This document shows, piece after piece, positions 39,313 through 48,469 of a stretch of DNA of 64,000 nt (position 1 is the first letter of the stretch; every line of letters begins with the position of its first letter). The notes beneath the pieces were generated by a model. The model saw only the letters and a program-made list of their open reading frames with translations, was not told where the DNA came from and made no database searches. The translations under genes and the position numbers were made by a program. This DNA comes from a bacterium (GTDB taxonomy: Bacteria > AUK180): NCBI GenBank assembly GCA_023144005.1, contig JAGLGN010000031.1, positions 1 to 64,000 on the forward strand. The letters run 5' to 3'.

Positions 39313-40831
39313 TCTCCGCCCTTTCTATCATTTTGTTCATTCTTTCCTTTAGTGATTTTGAGGATCTTCGGATTATTATCTTCTGTTTGTTTTCACCAAT
39401 TTGTGCAATTTCGGAATATAAATTTTTAGAGTAATTAATCTTATTCGCATAATAACTCGCAAGCTTTTCGTTAAAATTCTGGCGAACATGGTCGCCTTTC
39501 TTATTTATCATTGGAATCATATCTTGAAAGACAAAAAAAATATTGCCATCATTCAATACTTTAACATCTCCCATTCCAAAGAATTTATTGAGATTGTTCC
39601 AGGTTTTACTTTCCATGTTTATTAGATATCCCATTGAACTGGTAGGGGAAGGTTTCATTAGCAGATATTTACTATTTTCGCTAATATAGTAAATGCTACT
39701 TATTGAGGGTACATCCAATATTTCTTCACCATCTATTGTATAAATGTTTGTATAGCCTCTGTAAATTACAGGCTTATGGATAGATAATGCGAATTTATCC
39801 TCATCAGGAAATACATAAAAACTTGGATTACCTGATCGGGCAATGCCATCTTCTCGTATTTTCGCTACAATGCTTCCATTATAATTCAACACATAAAACT
39901 CAACATAATTTTTTTTAATATCCTTTTCATGTGTATTATCATAGATCATTACAAAAGCATACTTCTCGCCTAAGTATGCGGTACCAACCTTTTCCGAAGG
40001 CATTTCATCATATTCAGGATCTGGTGTACCATAATATTCTATTAGGTTGCCCTTGATATCATATAACTCTATCAATCCCTTTTCTCCACTGAAACCAAGA
40101 AAGTATTTTCCGGCAGGGCTTACAGCATTTCTCCAGCCAACATATTCCTTGTTTAAAATTAAATTCAATTTTTCATCATATATCCTTACGCCATTATGCA
40201 CTCTATCACTTCTATCTTTCCATATTCCATAAGTCAATACCGTATATTTTTTACATGAAGAAATACTTAGATGATCATTTCCTTCTCGTTCAACTTTCTT
40301 AACATATATTATCTCACCTTTTCCATTAAATTCAATTACCTTAAGATAATGCTTATATCTCTTCTCCTTTACCTTAGTTTTTACAAATATTCTTTCCGGG
40401 TACTCGAAATCGTCTGTTTCCTTCCACCTTATATTTATTATCTCTCCATCTATTTCTGCACTTTCCCAGACCTTCTCCATTTTGAAATCCGGCATTGCTT
40501 TATATGTGATCCTGTTTCTTCCTTTTTCTACCTTCTCTACGATCCATCCGTTCTTGTCTATCATCGTTCCGTCTTTCAACACTTTGATATGCTCTTTTTC
40601 TAAGAATTCCTTGTTCGCATCGAAATTATCTAAGTGTACTTCCTTCTTGATACCGGACTGCTTGACAGCTTGCTGCTTCTCAGTATTCACTTCTGCTATT
40701 GAAGTTTTGACTTCTTTGTTGGCAACCTTTTTTCCACTAAATAAATTATTATCTCCCCTCACAAAGATGATCACAGCAACGAAAATCACAACCGCCGCAC
40801 CGAACAATGACAGGAAAAGCTTCTTTTTCAT
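39302..40831 (-). CDS. Membrane-anchored beta-propeller-like protein, upstream partner of the 5920-aa protein
   Basis: N-terminal TM segment; repeated 'D..G...' propeller-like strands ('FNGKGEIIYVKKV', 'YDIKGNLIEYY', 'LNYNGSIVAKI', 'YTIDGEEILDV'); overlaps the giant ORF by 11 bp. Confidence 0.65.
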   Translation of the reverse strand: MKKKLFLSLFGAAVVIFVAVIIFVRGDNNLFSGKKVANKEVKTSIAEVNTEKQQAVKQSGIKKEVHLDNFDANKEFLEKEHIKVLKDGTMIDKNGWIVEKVEKGRNRITYKAMPDFKMEKVWESAEIDGEIINIRWKETDDFEYPERIFVKTKVKEKRYKHYLKVIEFNGKGEIIYVKKVEREGNDHLSISSCKKYTVLTYGIWKDRSDRVHNGVRIYDEKLNLILNKEYVGWRNAVSPAGKYFLGFSGEKGLIELYDIKGNLIEYYGTPDPEYDEMPSEKVGTAYLGEKYAFVMIYDNTHEKDIKKNYVEFYVLNYNGSIVAKIREDGIARSGNPSFYVFPDEDKFALSIHKPVIYRGYTNIYTIDGEEILDVPSISSIYYISENSKYLLMKPSPTSSMGYLINMESKTWNNLNKFFGMGDVKVLNDGNIFFVFQDMIPMINKKGDHVRQNFNEKLASYYANKINYSKNLYSEIAQIGENKQKIIIRRSSKSLKERMNKMIERAENEE

Positions 40832-40843
40832 ATATATCTCCCT

Positions 40844-41640
40844 TTTATAAATTAACCATTTACTGAAAACAACTCTTTAATAATTTCCCTTTGTGTTTTT
40901 GTTTCGTGAAAAGTAATGACATCCCTTTCACTTATCTCTCGCATGTAATATTGTATCATTTAAGCATTGATATTCAAAGAATATCTATCAATTATTCCAT
41001 TGGTTTCTATAACAACCCTTGTGTTGGGAAATGCATTTTTCTATATTTCGCAATATCTCTATTTTACCCTATTTCCCCTTCTTCTATTCTGATTTCCCGC
41101 ACTACCGCGAGTCAATATTGTTGAGCAACCATATTGGGGACGGTTGTTGCATCTGTTGCATAACTATTCCTCACTCTTCAATATCCTCCCCACTGTCGAC
41201 CGGTTTACTTCCATCAGACGAGCAATGCCTGCTCTCGAAATTCCCTCCTTCAACAGTAGGAGAAAAGCATTTCGCAATGTCTTTCTATTTTCACCAAAAT
41301 TCTTCATACTTTTAAGTACTTTCAAATCGTAGCCATTCTCCTTAAAAAGAATATTACATTTCTCTTGGGTCTTTTCAATCTCCCTCCGCTTCTCAATGTA
41401 CTTCCCTTTCTCTCTCCCTTCTTGTCTCTTGTCGAAATTGATATACGCTATCTCATTCCCGATCGAATCCTTGAAGGTGGGAAATTCATCAGGCCCGGCC
41501 TCCATGAATTCTAGATAATCCTCCGTTGATCTGAAAACTGGCAAGTTCCTGAGTCCAGAAATATTCTCTTCCTTGTTGCTTTCATAATATGAAGCGCTTG
41601 AATATTCGTACTCAGAAGGTTCATCACATATTTTTGCCTT
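40844..41640. repeat. Segmental duplication copy A (spacer + RAYT left end + 3' half of RAYT gene)
   Basis: Near-identical to about 44719-45520; high identity drops near 41632. Confidence 0.85.
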
Positions 41641-42060
41641 CACAGGATTCATATGTATATACTTGATCAGGTGCATCAAATAAGCTTCATCCAGAACTAT
41701 CATGGATTTATACCTGTCCTGGAAAACATGTCCAGTGAGGTCGTAATGATGATTGAAATACATTGCATATCGTATATTTAAACGCTTCATAAAACTATGT
41801 AGAAGCATCTTGTTTCTCTTCACAAGAAGATGAACATGATTTGTCATCAGGCAATACGCATAAATATCTAAATCATGTTCTTCAAAGATCTCATTGAAAA
41901 TCTCGAAATACTTCTGTCTGTCTTCGGGTGAAAAATACAGAGGGTTCTTCCTTTGTCCACGACAGGTTATGTGGTAATAAAAGCCTTCGACATCAAGTCG
42001 AGCAGTTCTTGGCATATTTGGTTATACTACATTTATGCAACAAATGCAACAACCGTCCCC
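41136..42060 (-). mobile_element. RAYT (Y1/REP-associated tyrosine transposase) element A with 28-bp imperfect inverted ends
   Basis: Ends 41136-41163 (GGGGACGGTTGTTGCATCTGTTGCATAA) and 42033-42060 (reverse complement with one mismatch) flank a Y1 transposase ORF. Confidence 0.85.
41164..42015 (-). CDS. REP-associated tyrosine (Y1/HUH, IS200-like) transposase with C-terminal HTH, copy A
   Basis: 'MPRTARLDVEGFYYHITCRGQRK', HUH 'YCLMTNHVHLLV', 'GHVFQDRYKSMIV..AYLMHLIKYIHMNPVKAKI', C-terminal 'ISRAGIARLMEVNRSTVGRILK'. Confidence 0.93.
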   Translation of the reverse strand: MPRTARLDVEGFYYHITCRGQRKNPLYFSPEDRQKYFEIFNEIFEEHDLDIYAYCLMTNHVHLLVKRNKMLLHSFMKRLNIRYAMYFNHHYDLTGHVFQDRYKSMIVLDEAYLMHLIKYIHMNPVKAKICDEPSEYEYSSASYYESNKEENISGLRNLPVFRSTEDYLEFMEAGPDEFPTFKDSIGNEIAYINFDKRQEGREKGKYIEKRREIEKTQEKCNILFKENGYDLKVLKSMKNFGENRKTLRNAFLLLLKEGISRAGIARLMEVNRSTVGRILKSEE

Positions 42061-42067
42061 GATATTC

Positions 42068-43378
42068 CTATTGTACATTGAATACAAGATTTTCATTTAT
42101 TTCGGATATTATTTTAGGAATTATCTCCTGAATTGTTCCTGCTATTTTATCAGTATAGGTGTTGATTTCTTCACTAAACTGAATTTCGAAATAGAGTTTG
42201 TTTACTTGAGGATCAACACTGATTAATGATTCAGTAGCATCGGGAAATATTTCAAAATCATAAATTCCTTCTTGAACTCCCACTTCAACTGAAGAGACGC
42301 AAGGTAGTGTGTTATCAATTACTATTGGAAATGCTTCCTTTGCTACATTCATATTATAATCATATGCATATACTTCAAAGTGATAGAAACCATCATCATA
42401 TTCCCTAGAATTAAAACTTTCTGGCTTATCTTTTGAATCTAGATATTGATCATCATTTGTGTTTGTAATAATATATACCATATAGTGCTGACTTGAAATA
42501 TCCCAATAGATAGTGTGAAGGTATTTGTCTTCTATCCCAGTAGTAAGTTTGGGCGAAAATATTGTCTTTGATATTATATTTTTCTCTTTGTCTAATACTG
42601 CATATCCATATCTAAATACTCCAGGCTTGCTTTTATTCGTCGACACGGAACTTTGGTTAATAATGTCATAAATTCCAAAATAACCGTCTACGTTATGCCG
42701 TACTATTGTCTCGCTAAGATTATTTTCACTATAGCCTTCTTCAAAGGGGAGAGAAGTGAAGAAGTGCTCGGGGTCATAGTAACATCGATAAAAATACTTA
42801 GCATGTTCCTTCATAATAACCGGAGGATCCTCATCAGAGATAGGCCTACCTATATTGTCGAAATATTCATTTGGATCATGCGCCCGAAATTGGGATTTTA
42901 GTATCGTTTTACCCGTATCTTGATCGGTTTCAGGTACAAATATTAATTTTTTATAAACAAAATGAACATGGTAGAATGAATCATCTCGAGGAAATAACTT
43001 TTCCGCAATTACATCACCTGTTTCTACTAGAACACCATCAATTTCGGAATCCCCAGGTTTTCCTTCTAAATATGTAATATCAACATGACCGTAACTAAAT
43101 GTCTTAGTCCCATCATTAACATAGATATAGTCATAATATGATCCCCCGGTTGAGTCAACTGTGAATGCAAGTCCAGAAGACACACTTATTACATCCTCAA
43201 TATAAATTGGAGAATGGAAATCCATTGCTTTATGAAATACATTTGTTCTGATATCTCCGTATATTCCTGATATTAGATCATCATTCTCTATTGGTCGATT
43301 TCCACTATATTCTCCGAATGCGTTATAACCGAGAAATATACATAATAATAACCCAATAAATAATCTATAACGGATCAT
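42068..43378 (-). CDS. Exported M23-type metallopeptidase paralog (short version of the N-terminus of the 5920-aa protein)
   Basis: Signal peptide; 'VFHKAMDFHSPI' (HxxxD) and 'FYHVHFVYK' (HxH); downstream 'GFYHFEVYAYDYNMNVAKEAFPIVIDNTLPCVSSVEV' parallels 'GFYELQFEVSD...VSVDNTVPIVHNITI' of the giant ORF. Confidence 0.75.
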   Translation of the reverse strand: MIRYRLFIGLLLCIFLGYNAFGEYSGNRPIENDDLISGIYGDIRTNVFHKAMDFHSPIYIEDVISVSSGLAFTVDSTGGSYYDYIYVNDGTKTFSYGHVDITYLEGKPGDSEIDGVLVETGDVIAEKLFPRDDSFYHVHFVYKKLIFVPETDQDTGKTILKSQFRAHDPNEYFDNIGRPISDEDPPVIMKEHAKYFYRCYYDPEHFFTSLPFEEGYSENNLSETIVRHNVDGYFGIYDIINQSSVSTNKSKPGVFRYGYAVLDKEKNIISKTIFSPKLTTGIEDKYLHTIYWDISSQHYMVYIITNTNDDQYLDSKDKPESFNSREYDDGFYHFEVYAYDYNMNVAKEAFPIVIDNTLPCVSSVEVGVQEGIYDFEIFPDATESLISVDPQVNKLYFEIQFSEEINTYTDKIAGTIQEIIPKIISEINENLVFNVQ

Positions 43379-44712
43379 TCTTGTTTCCTAGAATATTTCC
43401 AAATCTCATTTTCACTTTTTATTATATAGATTTCGTTATTAGATTTTCTGAAAAACGGATACTTCTTATCTAAGATATCGATATTAACTATCTCCTCAAA
43501 TACCGTTTCAAACATTTCATTCAATATTTTGAATTTTTCTATTGTTCTATTATTACTAAGAAATATATACGTTTCTCTATTCTCCTCACTGAATATTACA
43601 TCATGTATAGATAATTCTCCTTCATTAATCTTCACATTAGAAATAATATTTCCATCCTCAGTATCTATGAGAAATATCTCATCTCCGATGCCTAAGATTA
43701 CTCTTCCATTTTCCATTGTTTCGTATCTCTTTTTTCCTTCTTTTGGCAATTTTAATACTTCCTCTCCTGATAAATCTAAAATGTAGAAGTTATGTTGTGT
43801 TTTCAGGAGAATCCTGTTATTGAAAAATAGAAAAGGATAGTAATCCTTAAAACCATAATAGATACCGTGACCAGGAATTATTTTTGACCATAATAAATTC
43901 CCTTTTGCATCAAATAGATAGGTATACAATTTACAATCTTCTCTTTTTTGCGTAGGAGAATCGCTTTCACCAAACACAAAAACATACAAGTCATCACTAA
44001 TAAAATTCGCTACCATCCTATCAAAGCTTATATTTATCTTGTTAAGTAAATCAATCCTTTGCTTTCCATTTGTACTAACAATCTCTATACTTTCCTTAAA
44101 ATATGGGTTGTGTTCTCCCGCCCAGGAAATGAAATATTTATTGTTTTTAGAAATTTCATAATTTGCCAATGTTAATTTAGTTGATCTCGTTTCTCCATAA
44201 CTGTCATAAATAGTAACATAGTTGGTTTCAAAATCTCTTTCAATATATAAATCCAAATTGAATAGGGGTGAATAGAAGCATGTTTTTCTGGGACTCTTCA
44301 CTTTAACAACATTATCTTTCGCGAAATTAGTAAAAACGTAATTATGAGAAAACACTATATTGTTACCAGAAGAGATTATTGAAAGAGGTTTTGATTTGTC
44401 TAAAGATGAGTATTGCTTCATCTTTTTAGCGTAAATTCTGTCCTTATAAACTATATCAATTGACTTAATTCTCTCGTTGATCTCATCTGTAAACTTATTA
44501 ACTCCTAAATTTTCCTTACTGGCTCCATCATTTCCCTCGTGGAATATGGATTCTCCCTTTTCTTCAGCTTCTATCTTACTAGTTTGTTTAGTCCCAGCTG
44601 TTTCCTTTTCAGTAATTATCTTCTCGTTTTTCTTCTTCCCACAAGAAACCAGTCCGACAAGCAACAATAAAACTATAAGCAGTGCAACAAAAAATCCCTT
44701 CTTCATATACAT
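43375..44712 (-). CDS. Beta-propeller-like lipoprotein (paralogous position to 39302-40831)
   Basis: Lipobox 'LLVGLVSC'; propeller-like repeats 'LFDAKGNLLWSKI', 'YILDLSGEEVLKL', 'LIDTEDGNIISNV'; 4-bp overlap with the M23 paralog. Confidence 0.7.
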   Translation of the reverse strand: MYMKKGFFVALLIVLLLLVGLVSCGKKKNEKIITEKETAGTKQTSKIEAEEKGESIFHEGNDGASKENLGVNKFTDEINERIKSIDIVYKDRIYAKKMKQYSSLDKSKPLSIISSGNNIVFSHNYVFTNFAKDNVVKVKSPRKTCFYSPLFNLDLYIERDFETNYVTIYDSYGETRSTKLTLANYEISKNNKYFISWAGEHNPYFKESIEIVSTNGKQRIDLLNKINISFDRMVANFISDDLYVFVFGESDSPTQKREDCKLYTYLFDAKGNLLWSKIIPGHGIYYGFKDYYPFLFFNNRILLKTQHNFYILDLSGEEVLKLPKEGKKRYETMENGRVILGIGDEIFLIDTEDGNIISNVKINEGELSIHDVIFSEENRETYIFLSNNRTIEKFKILNEMFETVFEEIVNIDILDKKYPFFRKSNNEIYIIKSENEIWKYSRKQE

Positions 44713-44718
44713 CTCCCA

Positions 44719-45520
44719 TTTATAAATTAACCATTTACTGAAAATAACTCTTTAATAATTTCCCTTTTTGTTTTTTGTTCGTGAAAAGTAATGACATCCC
44801 TTTCACTTATCTCTCGCATGCAATATTGTATCATTTAAGCATTGATATTCAAAGAATATCTATATATTATTCCATTGGTTTCTATAACAACCCTTGTGTT
44901 GGGAAATGTATTTTTCTTTCTTTCGCAATATCTCTATTTTACCCTATTTTCCCTTCTTCTATTCTGATTTCCCGCACTACCGCGAGTCAATATTGAACTT
45001 CGGGGACGGAACTTCGGGGACGGTTGTTGCATCTGTTGCATAACTATTCCTCACTCTTCAATATCCTCCCCACTGTCGACCGGTTTACTTCCATCAGACG
45101 AGCAATGCCTGCTCTCGAAATTCCCTCCTTCAACAGCAGGAGAAAAGCATTTCGCAATGTCTTTCTATTTTCACCAAAATTCTTCATACTTTTAAGCACT
45201 TTCAAATCGTAGCCATTCTCCTTAAAAAGAATATTACATTTCTCTTGGGTCTTTTCAATCTCCCTCCGCTTCTCAATGTACTTCCCTTTCTCTCTCCCTT
45301 CTTGTCTCTTGTCGAAATTGATATACGCTATCTCATTACCGATCGAATCCTTGAAGGTGGGAAATTCATCAGGCCCGGCAGCCATGAATTCTAGATAATC
45401 CTCCGTTGATCTGAAAACCGGCAAGCTCCTGAGTCCAGAAATATTCTCTTCCTTGTTGCTTTCATAATATGAAGCGCTTGAATATTCGTACTCAGAAGGT
45501 TCATCACATATCTTTGCCTT
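44719..45520. repeat. Segmental duplication copy B
   Basis: See copy A (40844-41640); offset 3875-3880 bp. Confidence 0.85.
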
Positions 45521-45940
45521 CACCGGATTCATATGTATGTATTTCACCAAATGCATAAGGTATGATTCATCCAGAACTATCATCGATTTATATCTGTTCT
45601 GAAAGACATGACCTGCAACATTATATTTGTGATTAAAATACATTGCGTATCTGGTATTCAGACGCTTCATGAAATTGTGTAGATGTATCTTGTTCCTCCT
45701 TACGAGCAAATGAACATGATTTGTCATCAGGCAATACACATGGACAGCAAGATCATGCTCTTCTAGGATCTCGTTGAACATTTCAAAATACTTCTGTCTG
45801 TCTTTAGATGAAAAGAATAAAGGATTCTTCCTCTGTCCCCGGCAGATTAGGTGATAGTAAGATCCTTCAATATCAAGTCTTGCTGATCTTGGCATATGAC
45901 ACTATATTATAATTTTGCAACAAATGCAACGACCGTCCCC
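45016..45940 (-). mobile_element. RAYT element B with 28-bp imperfect inverted ends
   Basis: Ends 45016-45043 and 45913-45940; extra upstream 14-bp tandem copy GAACTTCGGGGACG (44995-45008, 45009-45022). Confidence 0.85.
45044..45895 (-). CDS. REP-associated tyrosine (Y1/HUH) transposase with C-terminal HTH, copy B
   Basis: 'YCLMTNHVHLLVRRNK', 'YIHMNPVKAKI', C-terminal half essentially identical to copy A, N-terminal half diverged. Confidence 0.93.
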   Translation of the reverse strand: MPRSARLDIEGSYYHLICRGQRKNPLFFSSKDRQKYFEMFNEILEEHDLAVHVYCLMTNHVHLLVRRNKIHLHNFMKRLNTRYAMYFNHKYNVAGHVFQNRYKSMIVLDESYLMHLVKYIHMNPVKAKICDEPSEYEYSSASYYESNKEENISGLRSLPVFRSTEDYLEFMAAGPDEFPTFKDSIGNEIAYINFDKRQEGREKGKYIEKRREIEKTQEKCNILFKENGYDLKVLKSMKNFGENRKTLRNAFLLLLKEGISRAGIARLMEVNRSTVGRILKSEE

Positions 45941-45946
45941 ATTCTT

Positions 45947-47731
45947 TTATTCTTCTACCTTACGCGGCTTTTTGAATTTTAAGATACCATAGCAGGTGAG
46001 ATCATAGAGAGAAACCGATAGCATTACAGTCCCTAAGCCGGCTGTAACATCCCTACCGATCGCATAGTATTTTGCATTGTCTTTGTCTCTTTGAAGGCCG
46101 CTTATCTGCCAGTCGGAATCGTAGTCATTGCTGATTTTGTTGAAGTACAGCGATGTTCCGGTATAAATTGCCGTCCAAAGAAGGTTTTTGCCAGCGGAAA
46201 ACAGATGCTTCTTTGCATCGTTATGGCGGAAATCCTTCCAATTGAATTCCGGCTTTTTCCCGTCTTCTGGTCTTTCGAGCTTGACGAAGTCCCTGATGAT
46301 CGTCGGCCTGATATAGAACACCAGCTCGCTGGAATCATCGGTCTTTGATCTATTTGAGAACAGGTTTCCTATAATAGGTATGCTGCCCAATATAGGGATC
46401 TTATCCCCGGCCTGTGATTCAGTCCTTTTTGTAAGCCCGCCGATGATAACGGTCTCACCGTCTTTCACCCTGAGCGTTGTATTAGCGTTCTTCTGGCTGG
46501 TAGCGGCTGTACCGGAGCCGGAAGTAGTAACAAAATCACTGACCTCGGGATTCAGTTCCAGGATGATCTCATCTTCCGCAGTTACCCAGGCGGTCATCTT
46601 CAGTATCACGCCTGTTTTGATCTTCTGTAGAGAGGTCAGAGGAGTTTCGACATTACCCGTTGTTACTTCATAATATTCATCCTGACCCACGGATAATTCG
46701 GCGGGATACCCGGACAGCGACGAAATTCGCGGATTGGCAACTATCTTCGCCTTATTCTCACTGATCAAATATCTGAGGTTAGCAACGAACTCGCCTGTAT
46801 TCCAGCTTCCTTCTGAGAACTTGGCAGAAAAGAAACCGCCCTGCTGTGAAGAGGTGGAGCCGGGCTGCATTGTGACATCATTGAACTGCCCGAAAGCGCC
46901 AGTCAGGGAAAAATCCCTCGTATCTTTATAGCCCTTTTTATACTCTACCACAAGGACATCGATCGCGATCACAGGTGATTTGATATCAATATTTGAGATA
47001 TACTCTTTGACCTTGAATATCTCCTTTTGAGATCCCATTACTATTATGCCGTTGTCTTCCTTGATGACCTTTACATTGACATTCGGGGAAAAGGATTTTA
47101 CGATATCAGGAATATCATCCGCCTTCAAGTATTTCATCCTTATCAATTCGCTCGATGCAAGCATCGGAGCGGCGGGAGATTGCGTAGATGGGTCACCGAC
47201 CAGATATATGCCTTCTTTCGTCCGCTTCATGGTGTATTTGGTGCCGCCGAGCAGATAGTTAAGGCCATCCTCAAACGGCACAGCGGTCAATGTAGCGTCA
47301 ACCGTGCCTACAAGATTTCCATAGACGACAATGTCTATCTTTGACTGGTCCGCGACTTCTTTGAATACATCTTTGATATCCGCATTTTTAAGATCACAGG
47401 TAAATGTTTTTCCGTCAGTGATCAATTGAAGGCGGCCGCCTTCTCTTCTGGGTATCGAGATCAGATAAACGCTTCCTCTTTTTTTGTAAATGTATCCATT
47501 CGGCTCCAGAATGTTTTTCAGGGCCTCTTCCAGGGTTAGATCTTTTATATTCACATCGATATTGCCTTTGACCGAAGCATCGGGGATGATGTTAACCCCG
47601 CTTTGCTGGGAGATCAATCTCAGAATATCCCGGACATCGGTATTCTTGGCGGAAACCGATACTCCGAAAACAGTAATAGTGAAAACGAATAAGAGAATAA
47701 TTATGAAAAATATCTTTAATTGCCTTGCCAT
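45947..47731 (-). CDS. Type IV pilus / type II secretion secretin (PilQ/GspD family) with C-terminal extension
   Basis: STN-like N-terminus 'VRDILRLISQQSGVNIIPDASVKGNIDVNIKDLTLEEALKNIL'; 'VIIGGLTKRTESQAGDKIPILGSIPIIGNLFSNRSKTDDSSELVFYIRPTII'. Confidence 0.92.
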   Translation of the reverse strand: MARQLKIFFIIILLFVFTITVFGVSVSAKNTDVRDILRLISQQSGVNIIPDASVKGNIDVNIKDLTLEEALKNILEPNGYIYKKRGSVYLISIPRREGGRLQLITDGKTFTCDLKNADIKDVFKEVADQSKIDIVVYGNLVGTVDATLTAVPFEDGLNYLLGGTKYTMKRTKEGIYLVGDPSTQSPAAPMLASSELIRMKYLKADDIPDIVKSFSPNVNVKVIKEDNGIIVMGSQKEIFKVKEYISNIDIKSPVIAIDVLVVEYKKGYKDTRDFSLTGAFGQFNDVTMQPGSTSSQQGGFFSAKFSEGSWNTGEFVANLRYLISENKAKIVANPRISSLSGYPAELSVGQDEYYEVTTGNVETPLTSLQKIKTGVILKMTAWVTAEDEIILELNPEVSDFVTTSGSGTAATSQKNANTTLRVKDGETVIIGGLTKRTESQAGDKIPILGSIPIIGNLFSNRSKTDDSSELVFYIRPTIIRDFVKLERPEDGKKPEFNWKDFRHNDAKKHLFSAGKNLLWTAIYTGTSLYFNKISNDYDSDWQISGLQRDKDNAKYYAIGRDVTAGLGTVMLSVSLYDLTCYGILKFKKPRKVEE

Positions 47732-48105
47732 GGATCTCTCCTTTTTAACAGTTCTATTTTAATGTTATATTTTTTAATGTCAATCTCATACAGATCATAT
47801 CGATCTTTTCTTTCCTTCGGAATAAGGGAAACTCCGCTGAAGATAACCTTATCACCATAGTAAAAAGCATCGCTTTTAAAGGATAGCGGCTTTCCTCTGA
47901 GTGAAAAAGAATTCTCCTTCTCTTCGTATTCCGCCTGTGTGAGCAGAGTCAGCATCCGGGAGATCTCAAGGTTTCTCTGTGCGTTGACCTGAATCTTCTC
48001 AACGGTCTTTCTCATGGAAACGGTGGTAGTCCAGAAGACCGCACCGAGAAGGAGCGACAAAGAGACCGCGACCATTAATTCAATCAAGGTAAGAGCTTTT
48101 TTCAA
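47716..48105 (-). CDS. Type IV prepilin/pseudopilin-like protein (TTG start proposed)
   Basis: 'LKKALTLIELMVAVSLSLLLGAVFW'; GGAGGGAG RBS immediately upstream of TTG at 48105. Confidence 0.75.
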   Translation of the reverse strand: MKKALTLIELMVAVSLSLLLGAVFWTTTVSMRKTVEKIQVNAQRNLEISRMLTLLTQAEYEEKENSFSLRGKPLSFKSDAFYYGDKVIFSGVSLIPKERKDRYDLYEIDIKKYNIKIELLKRRDPWQGN

Positions 48106-48469
48106 ATATCTCCCTCCGCAAATTATACCTTGTTCTTCCACCTTTGATCCCGCCCTCTATGATAACAGTTCTAATTCCCCTTTCCGTCTTGAGGGTTTCT
48201 ATGAAAAACTGCATTTCGATCTTTCCTGATATTCTCTCGAACTCCTCGTCCATTTTCTCGCCGAGGGCGTACTTCTCCATCAGAACTTCCGTCTGGTGAA
48301 CAAGGACCAGTCTTTCAAGATCATTATCCAAAGCCGTTCTCTTGACACCGAGATAGTTAATAAATCCGATAAAGAGTATTTCCAGAATAAGCAGGGAAAT
48401 TACAATTTCGACAAGGGAAAAGCCGTGCCTTTTAGTGTTCGGATTCGTAATTAAAACATTAGAAGACAT
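48080..48469 (-). CDS. Type IV prepilin/pseudopilin-like protein
   Basis: 'KRHGFSLVEIVISLLILEILFIGFINYLG' class III signal peptide. Confidence 0.85.
   Translation of the reverse strand: MSSNVLITNPNTKRHGFSLVEIVISLLILEILFIGFINYLGVKRTALDNDLERLVLVHQTEVLMEKYALGEKMDEEFERISGKIEMQFFIETLKTERGIRTVIIEGGIKGGRTRYNLRREIFEKSSYLD

Noticed and set aside
41019-41332. ORFs 41019-41315, 41144-41332 and 45024-45212 on the + strand conserved between both copies
   Set aside because: Conservation is explained by the segmental duplication; they are antisense to the transposase genes and span the element ends
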